NCBI GenBank assembly: GCA_964516305.1
Contig: CAZEZH010000048.1
Coordinates: 1 to 21,192 of the forward strand
Length of the DNA: 21,192 nucleotides
From: Lamprobacter sp964516305
Lineage (GTDB): Bacteria > Pseudomonadota > Gammaproteobacteria > Chromatiales > Chromatiaceae
Direction: 5' to 3'
Position numbers and translations under genes: made by a program. The first letter of the stretch is position 1. Each line of letters opens with the position of its first letter. This document shows, piece after piece, positions 1 to 7,402 of this stretch. The notes below the pieces were generated by a model. It saw only the letters and a list, made by a program, of their open reading frames with translations, had not been told where the DNA came from and made no database searches.

Positions 1-194
1 CAGACGCAGCAGAGCTGACCGCTGCACCGGGGGTACTGGTCAGCGGCGTCACACTCGAGCGCTTGGCCTCTGGGACGCCGCTGCAGCGCACTGATACGCC
101 GGCCGCCCGGGCCTTGATGCGCGCCGCGCTTGCGCCTCACCTTGGACCAAAGCCGCTACGCAGCCGCGAGCTGTTCCGTCGTCCGCCGACTTGA
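1..194 (+). CDS. recO: DNA repair protein RecO, C-terminal fragment (5' end outside window)
   Basis: Reading from base 3, an open frame runs to a TGA at 192-194 and ends in HLGPKPLRSRELFRRPPT. The motif H-L-G-x-K-P-L-x-S-R-E-L-F-R is the characteristic C-terminus of RecO, the RecF-pathway protein that loads RecA onto SSB-coated single-stranded DNA. Only about 63 residues are visible, so the OB-fold and zinc regions cannot be judged. pdxJ follows directly, as in many gammaproteobacterial recO-pdxJ operons, which supports the assignment. The pdxJ reading frame stays open back into the recO tail, but the actual pdxJ start lies 62 bases after the recO stop. Confidence 0.85.
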   Translation, partial: DAAELTAAPGVLVSGVTLERLASGTPLQRTDTPAARALMRAALAPHLGPKPLRSRELFRRPPT

Positions 195-255
195 TGCTAT
201 TCCCAAACCTGGTCTCAACTCAGGTCTTAACCCAAGTCTCAACCTAGGAACCAAT

Positions 256-1014
256 ATGCAAGAGCTAACGGGGGCGCCGATCCTCCTCGGCGTCAACATC
301 GATCATGTCGCGACCATCCGTGCGGCACGCGGCACCCGCTACCCGGAGCCGATCCAGGCCGCGCTGGTGGCCGAGCAGGCCGGCGCAGATGCCATCACGC
401 TGCATCTGCGTGAGGACCGGCGCCATATCCAGGATCGCGATGTGCACCTGCTGAAAGGTATCCTCCAGACGCGCATGAACCTCGAGATGGCGGCGACGCC
501 TGAGATGGTGCAGATTGCCTGCGATCTGCGTCCAGCCGACTGCTGCCTGGTACCGGAGCGGCGTGAGGAACTCACCACCGAAGGCGGACTGGATGTCGCT
601 GGGCAGATCGACAAGCTCAGGGAGCAGACAACGCGCTTGGCCGAAGGGGGGGTGCGCGTCTCGCTGTTCATCGACGCCGACCCGGTCCAGTTAGAGGCGG
701 CGGTTGCCGTTGGTGCGCCGGTGGTTGAGATCCATACCGGTCGCTATGCCGACGCTGCGACACCGAAGGTGCGAGCCGAGGAGCTAGAGCGCATCGCCAC
801 CGTTGTGGCAAAGGGTCGGGAGCTTGGGCTGCAGGTCAATGCCGGACATGGGCTGGATTATCCGAATGTCGAGGCCGTCGCAGCCTTGCCCGGCGTGCGT
901 GAGCTCAATATTGGTCATGCCATCGTCGCCCGCGCCCTGTTCTCAGGGTTTGCGCCGGCAGTCATCGAGATGAAACGCCTGATGGTGCAGGCTGCACTGT
1001 TGCGGTCTGCGTAA
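256..1014 (+). CDS. pdxJ: Pyridoxine 5'-phosphate synthase PdxJ
   Basis: The product (252 aa) condenses 1-deoxy-xylulose 5-phosphate with 3-amino-2-oxopropyl phosphate, the last ring-forming step of de novo vitamin B6 synthesis, in the cytoplasm. Family landmarks appear in order: LLGVNIDHVATIRAARGT near the N-terminus, HLREDRRHIQDRD, TRMNLEMA, CCLVPERREELTTEGGLD, SLFIDADP, VEIHTGRYAD, VNAGHGLDYPNV and ELNIGHAIVARA, as in the TIM-barrel family. The frame is open to base 130, but that upstream part overlaps recO and has no family homology. The ATG at 256 sits five bases after AGGAA (246-250) and gives the usual length. It is probably cotranscribed with recO. Confidence 0.97.
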   Translation: MQELTGAPILLGVNIDHVATIRAARGTRYPEPIQAALVAEQAGADAITLHLREDRRHIQDRDVHLLKGILQTRMNLEMAATPEMVQIACDLRPADCCLVPERREELTTEGGLDVAGQIDKLREQTTRLAEGGVRVSLFIDADPVQLEAAVAVGAPVVEIHTGRYADAATPKVRAEELERIATVVAKGRELGLQVNAGHGLDYPNVEAVAALPGVRELNIGHAIVARALFSGFAPAVIEMKRLMVQAALLRSA

Positions 1015-1151
1015 GCATGTCCGACAATAGCTCTGACCCCAACGGTCTGGAGGTCGGAGTCGAGCCTTTCTCGCTGTAACAAAACCAGGGTGGAAAAGGA
1101 ACGTCTCTTGCTTCATCTTTTGAGACTATCCTCAACCAAGGTTTTCAGATC

Positions 1152-2747
1152 ATGACCACCACTGCAGAGTCGGCAACCCCGAGGCGCCCGGTCGTCCTGG
1201 TCATCCTCGATGGCTTCGGCATTAATCCAAGTAAGCTGAATAACGCCATCGCACAGGCAAAGACCCCGCGTCTCGACGAATACTTCTTCCGCTATCCATA
1301 CACCCAGCTGAATGCCTCTGGCGCCGGCGTTGGTTTGCCTACCGGGCAGATGGGCAATTCCGAGGTTGGGCATATGACGCTCGGCAGCGGCAGTCTGCTG
1401 CGCCAAGACCTAGTGCTGATCGACGATGCCATTGCCAATGGCAGCTTCTTCGAGAACCCGACGCTCATCGATGCCGTCACAGCAGCCAAGGCCAAGCGGC
1501 GACCGCTGCAACTCCTGGGCTTGGTCTCTGAGGGCGGTGTGCACAGTCATGCACGCCATCTGTTGGCGCTGATCGAGCTATGTCGGCGCGAAGGGGTCGT
1601 TCCGTTGGTGCATATGATCACTGATGGTCGAGACACCCCGCCAAAGTCGGTGCTCAACGGGATCGGCGAGATCGAGGCGGCGTTGGATAGCGCCAACGGG
1701 CGCATCGTCACCGTCAGTGGACGTTACTACGCGATGGATCGAGATCGTCGTTTCGACCGTACCGAGCGTGCCTGGCGCGCGATCGCGCTCGGTAAGGGCC
1801 GCGGCGCGGCAACGGCGCGGGCGGCTATCGATGCTGCCTATGCGGCAGGCGAGGGCGACGAGTTCATTCACCCGAGCGTGATCGGGGATTGGAAGGGATT
1901 GGAGCCGGATGATCCGATGGTGTTGTTCAATTTCCGCAAGGATCGGCCGCGGCAGATTGCTTCGGCGCTCGCGCTGGATGCGTTCGATGGTTTCGATCGC
2001 GGGTCGGCGCCGCGCGCTGACCTGACCTGCATGATGGTCTACGACAAGCGCTTTGGTCTGCCCCATGCGTTTGATCCGGAGGTGCCTCGGATCACCCTCA
2101 ATCAGGTGCTCAGCGCTGAGGGCATCGAACAGTTCCACTGCGCCGAGACCGAAAAATACGCGCATGTGACCTTCTTCTTCAACGGCGGCAACGAGGAACC
2201 GGCCGCGGGTGAGGTCCATCGCTTGATCCCGTCCCCAATGGTCAAGACCTACGACCTCAAGCCCGAGATGAGTGCGGTGCAGGTCGCCGACGCCGTGGTC
2301 GAGGCGATCGAGGCCGGCACTTACGGGTTTATCGTGGTCAATTTCGCCAATGGCGACATGGTCGGTCACACCGGCTACATGGATGCGGTGGTGCATGCCG
2401 TTGAGATCCTGGATCAACAGGCGGGTCGGGTGCTGGATGCGGCGGTGGCGAACGGCTACTCGGCGCTGCTGACCGCTGATCACGGCAACTGCGACATGAT
2501 GGTCGACCCCGAGACTGACGAGCCGCATACCCAGCATACGACCAACCCGGTGCCATTTCTGGTAGTGGACAAGGAGCGTTGGGTGCTGCGACCGACCGGA
2601 ACCCTAGCCGATGTGTCCCCAACGGTCCTCGAACTGATGGGGCTGCCGCCTGCCCCCGAGATGTCCGGGTGCTCACTGCTGTTTGAGGCGATAGCCCCGC
2701 AACCCAACCTGGCCATTGATCGGATCGGTCTTGCCCGGACGGGTTGA
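1152..2747 (+). CDS. gpmI: 2,3-bisphosphoglycerate-independent phosphoglycerate mutase
   Basis: This enzyme interconverts 3- and 2-phosphoglycerate in glycolysis and gluconeogenesis without a bisphosphoglycerate cofactor. It belongs to the alkaline phosphatase superfamily and uses two metal ions (Mn in most homologues). Visible landmarks are VVLVILDGFGIN (metal ligand Asp near residue 20), GQMGNSEVGHMTLGSG with the phosphorylated Ser near 70, MITDGRDTPP, FNFRKDRPRQ, EKYAHVTFFFNGG and the C-terminal metal site TADHGNCD. At 531 aa it is slightly longer than the usual 510-515, mainly from a short N-terminal extension and a C-terminal tail. The 137-base gap after pdxJ suggests its own promoter, but I could not identify a convincing one. 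Confidence 0.97.
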   Translation: MTTTAESATPRRPVVLVILDGFGINPSKLNNAIAQAKTPRLDEYFFRYPYTQLNASGAGVGLPTGQMGNSEVGHMTLGSGSLLRQDLVLIDDAIANGSFFENPTLIDAVTAAKAKRRPLQLLGLVSEGGVHSHARHLLALIELCRREGVVPLVHMITDGRDTPPKSVLNGIGEIEAALDSANGRIVTVSGRYYAMDRDRRFDRTERAWRAIALGKGRGAATARAAIDAAYAAGEGDEFIHPSVIGDWKGLEPDDPMVLFNFRKDRPRQIASALALDAFDGFDRGSAPRADLTCMMVYDKRFGLPHAFDPEVPRITLNQVLSAEGIEQFHCAETEKYAHVTFFFNGGNEEPAAGEVHRLIPSPMVKTYDLKPEMSAVQVADAVVEAIEAGTYGFIVVNFANGDMVGHTGYMDAVVHAVEILDQQAGRVLDAAVANGYSALLTADHGNCDMMVDPETDEPHTQHTTNPVPFLVVDKERWVLRPTGTLADVSPTVLELMGLPPAPEMSGCSLLFEAIAPQPNLAIDRIGLARTG

Positions 2748-2882
2748 TCAAGCTCGCTGCCAACGGTGCCTTTGCACTAACGCAGGGCGTCATTTGATAA
2801 ACTTGACCAAGGATGGCGCATCCCATCGGCGAGCCTGCTTTATCGCCTCTTCGGCCCTGTATTCTTTACTTGGGGTGCCTTT

Positions 2883-3047
2883 ATGCCACCGCATCGCCTT
2901 GTGTTGTTTGCCGTGCTCGGTCTCGCCGGGGTTGCCTTGGCCTACAATGCATTCAGGATCATCGAGGGCGGGTCCGGCCCCCCAGACTGGCCAAACGCCC
3001 CGCTCACCTGTTGCCGAGGGCAGCCGTCCGCCGCAAGCGGCGGCTAG
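2883..3047 (+). CDS. Possible small membrane or secreted protein (54 aa)
   Basis: This short frame begins ATG at 2883 behind a G-rich stretch (TTGGGGTGCC) and encodes about 54 residues. The N-terminus has a positive start and a hydrophobic run (LVLFAVLGLAGVALAY, residues 6-21), followed by a polar, Pro/Gly-rich tail. That is the layout of a signal peptide or single membrane anchor. I do not recognise a family. It is the only frame in the 381-base space between gpmI and the GlgC-like gene that looks like a protein. Its last codons overlap a GC hairpin (3028-3043). It could be spurious. Confidence 0.35.
   Translation: MPPHRLVLFAVLGLAGVALAYNAFRIIEGGSGPPDWPNAPLTCCRGQPSAASGG
3028..3043 (+). other. 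GC-rich hairpin at the end of the small ORF
   Basis: CCGCCGC and GCGGCGG form a 7-base inverted repeat with a two-base centre (effectively a CAAG tetraloop). No T-run follows, so it is not a standard intrinsic terminator. It could mark a factor-dependent 3' end between gpmI and the GlgC-like gene. Confidence 0.35.
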
Positions 3048-3128
3048 TCTAGAGGTTGACTCAGCCTATGGCGTCATCGCGCTGGGCCCAGTTGATCCTC
3101 GTCGGTCTGGATACCTTGAGAACCGTTC

Positions 3129-4364
3129 ATGCCTTCGAACACCCTGACCTTTGTGTTTGCCGCCGAGCGCGGCACGCCAATCCCCCTCACCGAGCATCGT
3201 TGTAAAGCGGCCGTGCCGGTGGCCGGCAAGTACCGCGTGATCGATTTCACGCTGGCAAACTGCCTGCATTCTGGGCTAAGGCAGGTGTTGGTCTTGAGTC
3301 AGTACAAATCCCATTCGCTGCACAAACATCTGCGTGATGGCTGGTCGCTGTTCAACGCGGAACTCGGTGAGTTCATTACTGCCGTGCCGCCGCAGATGCG
3401 CTATGACAGCGGTTGGTACCGCAATGCCATGGATGCGTTACGGCAGAATCGCTATCTAATCGAGCGAAGCACAGCGGATACTGTACTGCTACTCGATGGT
3501 GGGCTGGTGTACAGGATGGATTACGCGGAGCTGCTCGAGTTCCATCGGGAGCAGCACCGGGGGCAGGGTCCTGGGCTCACCTGTGCGCTGCGGCAAGCGG
3601 GTCCGGGGTCAGCTGCCGGCGGTGTCAAGGTTGAGCTGGATGAGGCAGATCGGATCACAGCCATTGCCTCGGCCGCCGACGAGGCTGAACCCTATGCGTC
3701 GATGATGGGCGTGGTGCTAATCGACAAGGCGCTGTTGTTGGAGCAGGTTGAGGCCCTTGCCGCTGTCACCGAGGTGGAGATGGATTCTGGCGTCGATCTT
3801 GCGACCCAGCTTGTTTCGCCGCTGCTTGACGGCCGCGTGAGGGTCGCAAATGCGCCTAAGGCGTATCGATTCGGTGGCGAGCGCGGGCGCGTGAGCCAAG
3901 ACCGTTACTGGAGCGATCTGGGCTCCACCGATGCCTATTTTCGCGCCAACATGGACCTGCTGAAGGCCGAATCACCGCTCGATCTCTATCAGTCCGACTG
4001 GAATATCCTGACCTACCAGGGACAGTATCCGCCGGCACGGACAGTCCCAGGGCCAACCTCGGGCAACGAGGGCATCTTCGTCAACTCGATGCTCGCTTCA
4101 GGGACCGTGATTCGCGGTGGCGGCGTGAGTCATTCGGTGCTCTATTCCCAGGTCCAGGTCGAGGATGGCGCGATCGTCGACGAGGCGATCCTGTTCGAGG
4201 GTGTGCAGGTGGGCGCTAATGCGCGGGTGAGGCGCTGCATCTGCGATAAGGATGTCGTCATCCCAGCCGGTGTCTGCATCGGCGAGGATCGTCGCGCCGA
4301 TGCGGAGCGCTTCGAGGTGTCCGATGAGGGCATCGTCGTGATCCGTAAGGGGCAGTCGATCTGA
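3129..4364 (+). CDS. GlgC-like ADP-glucose pyrophosphorylase paralogue, probably non-catalytic
   Basis: The 411-aa protein has the architecture of glucose-1-phosphate adenylyltransferase: an N-terminal nucleotidyltransferase fold (KYRVIDFTLANCLHSG, LSQYKSHSLHKHLRDGW, WYRNAMDALRQN) and a C-terminal left-handed beta-helix (NSMLASGTVIRGGGVSHSVL onward). Key residues are altered. The nucleotide loop GGRG reads AERG (12-15). The metal-binding Asp in the AGDHIYKMDY motif is Gly (DGGLVYRMDY, 123-132). The FxEKP glucose-1-phosphate motif is missing around 175-190. Lys26 of the RAKPAV region is kept. By analogy with non-catalytic GlgD-type or plant large subunits, it may modulate a true GlgC encoded elsewhere; that is inference. 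The next gene overlaps its stop codon, implying translational coupling. Confidence 0.85.
   Translation: MPSNTLTFVFAAERGTPIPLTEHRCKAAVPVAGKYRVIDFTLANCLHSGLRQVLVLSQYKSHSLHKHLRDGWSLFNAELGEFITAVPPQMRYDSGWYRNAMDALRQNRYLIERSTADTVLLLDGGLVYRMDYAELLEFHREQHRGQGPGLTCALRQAGPGSAAGGVKVELDEADRITAIASAADEAEPYASMMGVVLIDKALLLEQVEALAAVTEVEMDSGVDLATQLVSPLLDGRVRVANAPKAYRFGGERGRVSQDRYWSDLGSTDAYFRANMDLLKAESPLDLYQSDWNILTYQGQYPPARTVPGPTSGNEGIFVNSMLASGTVIRGGGVSHSVLYSQVQVEDGAIVDEAILFEGVQVGANARVRRCICDKDVVIPAGVCIGEDRRADAERFEVSDEGIVVIRKGQSI
4347..4352 (+). promoter_or_regulatory. Shine-Dalgarno-like AAGGGG supporting a CTG start
   Basis: AAGGGG lies within the end of the GlgC-like gene, eight bases before CTG at 4361. The glycosylase frame is closed by TAA at 4346-4348 and has no ATG or GTG before its conserved region. 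The only other candidates are ATT at 4376 and TTG at 4397, and neither has a comparable ribosome-binding site. Confidence 0.45.
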
Positions 4365-5017
4365 GCCAGGCGTCTATTCCATCCCTCTACGCGTCCTTGC
4401 AGGCGGCCTACGGTGCGCAGCATTGGTGGCCTGCTGAGACGTCCTTTGAGGTCATGCTCGGTGCCATTCTGACCCAAAACACGGCCTGGACCAACGTCGA
4501 GCGGGCCCTGGACCAGCTGCGCGCGCAGATCCCGCTGAGGCCGGAGTCGGTATTGGCCCTCGCCGAGCCGGTGCTTGCGGAACTGATCCGACCCTCTGGC
4601 TATTTCAACGTCAAGGCGCGCCGGCTGCGCAGCTTCTGCGCTGCGCTGATCGAGGCTGGCGGCGAGTCCGCGCTGGCGGCGTTGCCAACCGAGCAGCTGC
4701 GGGGCTGGCTGCTGGCGATCAATGGCATCGGACCCGAGACCGCCGATGATATCCTGCTTTATGCCTTCGAACGGCCGGTGTTCGTGGTCGATGCCTACAC
4801 CCGGCGGTTGTTTCGCCGCCTTGGGCTGATTGCCGGGGATGAGAGCTACGAGCACATTCGCCAGCAGGTCGAAACCGCGCTCGGTCCGGATGCGTTTTGC
4901 TTCAACGAGTTCCATGCCTTGATCGTGCGTCATGCCAAGGATCGTTGTCGCGCACGCAAGCCGGGCTGTGAGGTTTGCCTGCTCAGCCAAGGCTGCCAGC
5001 AGCGCGGGGGCGATTGA
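4361..5017 (+). CDS. Endonuclease III-like HhH-GPD DNA glycosylase (MagIII-like)
   Basis: This is a base-excision-repair glycosylase of the endonuclease III superfamily. Signatures, counting from the TTG at 4397, are: HWWP (9-12); FEVMLGAILTQNTAWTNVERA; the helix-hairpin-helix NGIGPETADDILLYA (109-123); the catalytic Asp132 in VVDAYTRR; and a C-x6-C-x2-C-x5-C [4Fe-4S] motif (Cys184, 191, 194, 200). The lysine that gives Nth its lyase activity is Glu114 here. Together with the WWP motif this resembles Helicobacter MagIII 3-methyladenine glycosylase, so a monofunctional alkyl-base glycosylase is inferred. The start is uncertain: CTG 4361 has the best ribosome-binding site and overlaps the previous stop (CTGA), giving 218 aa; TTG 4397 would give 206 aa. 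Confidence 0.88.
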   Translation: MSQASIPSLYASLQAAYGAQHWWPAETSFEVMLGAILTQNTAWTNVERALDQLRAQIPLRPESVLALAEPVLAELIRPSGYFNVKARRLRSFCAALIEAGGESALAALPTEQLRGWLLAINGIGPETADDILLYAFERPVFVVDAYTRRLFRRLGLIAGDESYEHIRQQVETALGPDAFCFNEFHALIVRHAKDRCRARKPGCEVCLLSQGCQQRGGD

Positions 5018-5021
5018 GGCC

Positions 5022-5249
5022 CTAGAAACGGCAGAAGGTCTCGCCGCCGTGCTCGATCCAGCCGTGGATCATCTTCTTGTCGTCATGGTCGAGCTTCATG
5101 CGGCCGCGTAGCCGTGCTTGCTCCAGCTGCTTGATCCGACGCCTGTGGTTTCGGTTGAGAGACGTCAATGAGAAGGCAATCCTCGGGCCAGAGCCTGGTC
5201 GGAGGATGAGCCAATGGCGATCTACCAATGGCGATCGCCGGCCGATCAA
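5022..5249 (-). CDS. Small hypothetical protein (about 75 aa)
   Basis: I do not recognise this gene. It reads on the minus strand 42 bases downstream of the larger unknown gene and ends just after the convergent glycosylase stop. The C-terminal half (RRRIKQLEQARLRGRMKLDH, then DDKKMIHGWIEHGGETFCRF) is charged and helix-like and looks like real protein. The N-terminal third is less convincing, and the ATG at 5249 has only a weak ribosome-binding site, so the true start may be internal. It could be cotranscribed with the upstream gene. Confidence 0.42.
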   Translation of the reverse strand: MIGRRSPLVDRHWLILRPGSGPRIAFSLTSLNRNHRRRIKQLEQARLRGRMKLDHDDKKMIHGWIEHGGETFCRF

Positions 5250-5291
5250 TCTCGTCGAGCGGGCTGCTGCCAGGCGGCTGCAAGCTGTGGC

Positions 5292-6233
5292 TCAGCCCGG
5301 CGGTCCGCTCTGCTGGGCCTCGCGCAGCCGTGGCTCGATGAATCTGCGCCGGAATTGATGGCAGGTGTCGATGAGTTCGCGGCAGCTCTTTGGCATTGGC
5401 GCGCGTGCGCGCACCATGTGGCTCACCAGAGCGGTGCTGGATTTTAGGATGCGATTCCCTTCCTGAGCCTCATGGATATCGTCTGTCGATGGGGCTAGCG
5501 GCAGGTGAGGCTGAATATTGCGCACCCGATCGCCGGCGACGACAAAGGCCGGCCAGACCTGGAAGATCGCGGGATCGGTGCGCAGGATCTCGCACTTGCG
5601 CTTTGCGGACTCGCCGAGTTCGCGCAACAGCGGTGCGAGTCCGCTCACTTGCGTGCTGCCATCAAAGGTCATACTCAGCGTGCCGGTGATGCGATCGATA
5701 TCGCGCATGGTCATCGCCATCTTCAAATAGCGGCTCTCATAGAAGGCCGCGATCGGCTGGCTGAAGGCCTTGAAGGGTTCGCCCCAGAGTTCATCGATAC
5801 CCTCGTCACCGCCCCGGTGGCGCACCATGTGGCCGAGGTCGAGGGCCTCAAGCAGATAGTCGCCGCATTCTCGCATCAGCGCATCATCGGGCTCGATCTC
5901 GACACCATCGGCCTGCAGCTCGACCAGCTTGGTGAAGATGGTTGCCGCGCGGTTGAAGAGGGCGCCTGCGAGCATTGCGCCATTCACGCGCTTGCGCTCG
6001 GGATCGGTCTCGGCTTCATAGGTGGCACGGGCCTCGGCGAGTCGGATGCCGGGGATGTTGATGCCGTGCTCGACATGATTGAATAGACGCCGAGTCAGCG
6101 CCTCGATCAGTGCCTTCTTAGCCGCCAGGGTCTCCGGCGGTGGCTCGTAGTATTTGATCCAGTAACCATCGTAGTGGATGCAGCGCCGTCCCTGTACCTC
6201 GGCGATGGTTCCGTTGGGGATCTTTTCGCTCAT
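5292..6233 (-). CDS. Hypothetical protein, 313 aa, unrecognised family
   Basis: A soluble, mostly alpha-helical protein with no signal peptide or membrane segment. The N-terminus (GRRCIHYDGYWIKYYEPPPE) is followed by a long charged helical region rich in Glu, Arg and Ala (ETLAAKKALIEALTRRLFNH), then a segment with paired acidic residues (EIEPDDALMRECGDYLLEA) and a basic C-terminus (CHQFRRRFIEPRLREA). I see no catalytic motif that I can name. Codon use matches the neighbouring chromosomal genes, and the frame is intact from an ATG at 6233 to TGA at 5292. It is likely a lineage-specific conserved protein; its role is unknown. Confidence 0.75.
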   Translation of the reverse strand: MSEKIPNGTIAEVQGRRCIHYDGYWIKYYEPPPETLAAKKALIEALTRRLFNHVEHGINIPGIRLAEARATYEAETDPERKRVNGAMLAGALFNRAATIFTKLVELQADGVEIEPDDALMRECGDYLLEALDLGHMVRHRGGDEGIDELWGEPFKAFSQPIAAFYESRYLKMAMTMRDIDRITGTLSMTFDGSTQVSGLAPLLRELGESAKRKCEILRTDPAIFQVWPAFVVAGDRVRNIQPHLPLAPSTDDIHEAQEGNRILKSSTALVSHMVRARAPMPKSCRELIDTCHQFRRRFIEPRLREAQQSGPPG

Positions 6234-6521
6234 CGTGCTTATCGTACGCTGTGCATCAGGTGCTGGGCGCGGCCATGATTGCAGGCTCGAGGCCTCTGCC
6301 GGCGAGCTGGAAGGCGTGGCAGCGAGGCAAGGCGCATTGGTTGCTGCTAGGCGATGCTGCTCGGCGATGCCGTTAGGGTAACGCCATTGCAGCCTGTATC
6401 ATCGACCCTGAAGTATCGCAGCAACCTTCCCTTTGCTGCCAGTGCTCTAGCGATCGGCGTTCAGGGTGCCTTGCGCAGACACTCAGTAAGACGCCAGTCA
6501 AGAGCGCTAAAGGGTCTGTTG
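6234..6521. other. Divergent intergenic region with a small direct repeat
   Basis: The 288 bases between the unknown minus-strand gene and the transglycosylase hold no convincing gene. A short tandem near-repeat, GCTGCTAGGCGATG then GCTGCTCGGCGATG, occurs around 6340-6370. Promoters for both divergent genes must lie here, but no strong -35/-10 pair stands out. Confidence 0.5.
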
Positions 6522-7361
6522 ATGCCATGTATCATCATCCTCGGGTGTGCCGTAATGCGATGGTTTCTATCTTGTCTTAGCCTAGCTGTCATGACCGGCC
6601 TTGTCCCGGGGCTAGTATGCGCGGATCTCGCCGAGGCTAAGGTGCTGTCCGAATCCGAGTCTGGGGCCGAGCCTGAGTCCGGGTTAGGCTCGTCGGGATC
6701 GAGGGGATTGCCAACACCACCAAGCGGACCGGTGCCGAGCCGAAAGGCGCTCAAGGCCTTGGTTGAGCAAACTGCTAAGCGCTATGGCGTCGAGATTGAC
6801 CTGGTCGATGCCCTGGTGATCGCTGAGTCTGGTTATGATCCGCATGCGGTGTCTCCAGTGGGTGCTGTTGGGCTGATGCAGGTCATGCCTGAAACCGCGG
6901 CGGATTATGGTGTCAACTCAGTCGAGGCGCTGTTCGACCCGCAAACCAACGTTCGTACCGGGGTTCGCCATTTCAAGCGCTTGCTTGGACAGTTCGGTAT
7001 CGGCAAGGCGGTTATGGCCTACAATGCCGGTGAGGGCGCGCTGAGCCGCCACAACGGTTTCGTGACCTATCCCGAGACTCAACGCTACACCCATCGCGTG
7101 TTGAGCCGCTACCTGCGCAAGAAAGGGGTCGCGCCCTACTCGCTTGAGGCGCGCAAGCTGACTGGCGTCACGCTCAAGCCGGCGATGGCCACTGCTGGCG
7201 CCAGTGCCGGCGGGCGCGCTGTGCGGCAGATTGATGCCTCACGCCTGCGGCTACGTATCCGGCCAACCCTCTCAGAGCGGGCCCTCGACCCTGGGTTACA
7301 CAGCAGCGGGCCCGATAGCAAGCCGATGTTTGAGCTGCAGCGACTGAAGCCGCGCAACTAG
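6522..7361 (+). CDS. Exported lytic transglycosylase (SLT domain)
   Basis: A peptidoglycan lytic transglycosylase predicted to act in the periplasm. The N-terminus carries a signal peptide (RWFLSCLSLAVMTGLVPGLV, with probable cleavage after VCA near residue 34). A Ser/Glu/Gly/Pro-rich linker follows, then the SLT/goose-lysozyme fold: catalytic Glu102 in VIAESGYDPHAV, GLMQVMPETA, and AYNAGEGAL. The basic C-terminal tail resembles no known domain. The ATG at 6522 is chosen because AAAGGG lies seven bases upstream; the ATG at 6555 (MRWFLSC) would also give a normal signal peptide. The stop codon is embedded in the loop of an intrinsic terminator. Confidence 0.9.
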   Translation: MPCIIILGCAVMRWFLSCLSLAVMTGLVPGLVCADLAEAKVLSESESGAEPESGLGSSGSRGLPTPPSGPVPSRKALKALVEQTAKRYGVEIDLVDALVIAESGYDPHAVSPVGAVGLMQVMPETAADYGVNSVEALFDPQTNVRTGVRHFKRLLGQFGIGKAVMAYNAGEGALSRHNGFVTYPETQRYTHRVLSRYLRKKGVAPYSLEARKLTGVTLKPAMATAGASAGGRAVRQIDASRLRLRIRPTLSERALDPGLHSSGPDSKPMFELQRLKPRN

Positions 7362-7373
7362 TGCGCGGCTTTT
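7347..7373 (+). terminator. Rho-independent terminator
   Basis: AAGCCGCGCA (7347-7356) pairs perfectly with TGCGCGGCTT (7362-7371) around a five-base loop, ACTAG, and the stem runs into TTTT (7370-7373). The TAG stop codon of the transglycosylase is in the loop. On the minus strand the hairpin lies 30 bases past the end of hoxF, but a T-run is nearly absent there, so termination in that direction would be weaker. Confidence 0.85.
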
Positions 7374-7402
7374 GGGCGGTGGTTGATCGCTGCTGGCGCT
7401 GC

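Noticed and set aside
130..255. Longer pdxJ start inside recO
   Set aside because: The 42 extra residues are unlike PdxJ and overlap the recO end. ATG 256 has a ribosome-binding site and the family N-terminus.
1018..1080. Twenty-codon frame between pdxJ and gpmI
   Set aside because: It is too short, has no ribosome-binding site and shows no structural feature.
1578..2537. Long open frame on the minus strand (319 codons) opposite gpmI
   Set aside because: It is antisense to a fully conserved gpmI, His/Arg-rich and without family resemblance. Such frames arise from high-GC codon use.
4142..4990. Minus-strand open frame of 282 codons across the GlgC-like and glycosylase genes
   Set aside because: It spans two conserved plus-strand genes and has no recognisable motif, so it is treated as a codon-bias shadow.
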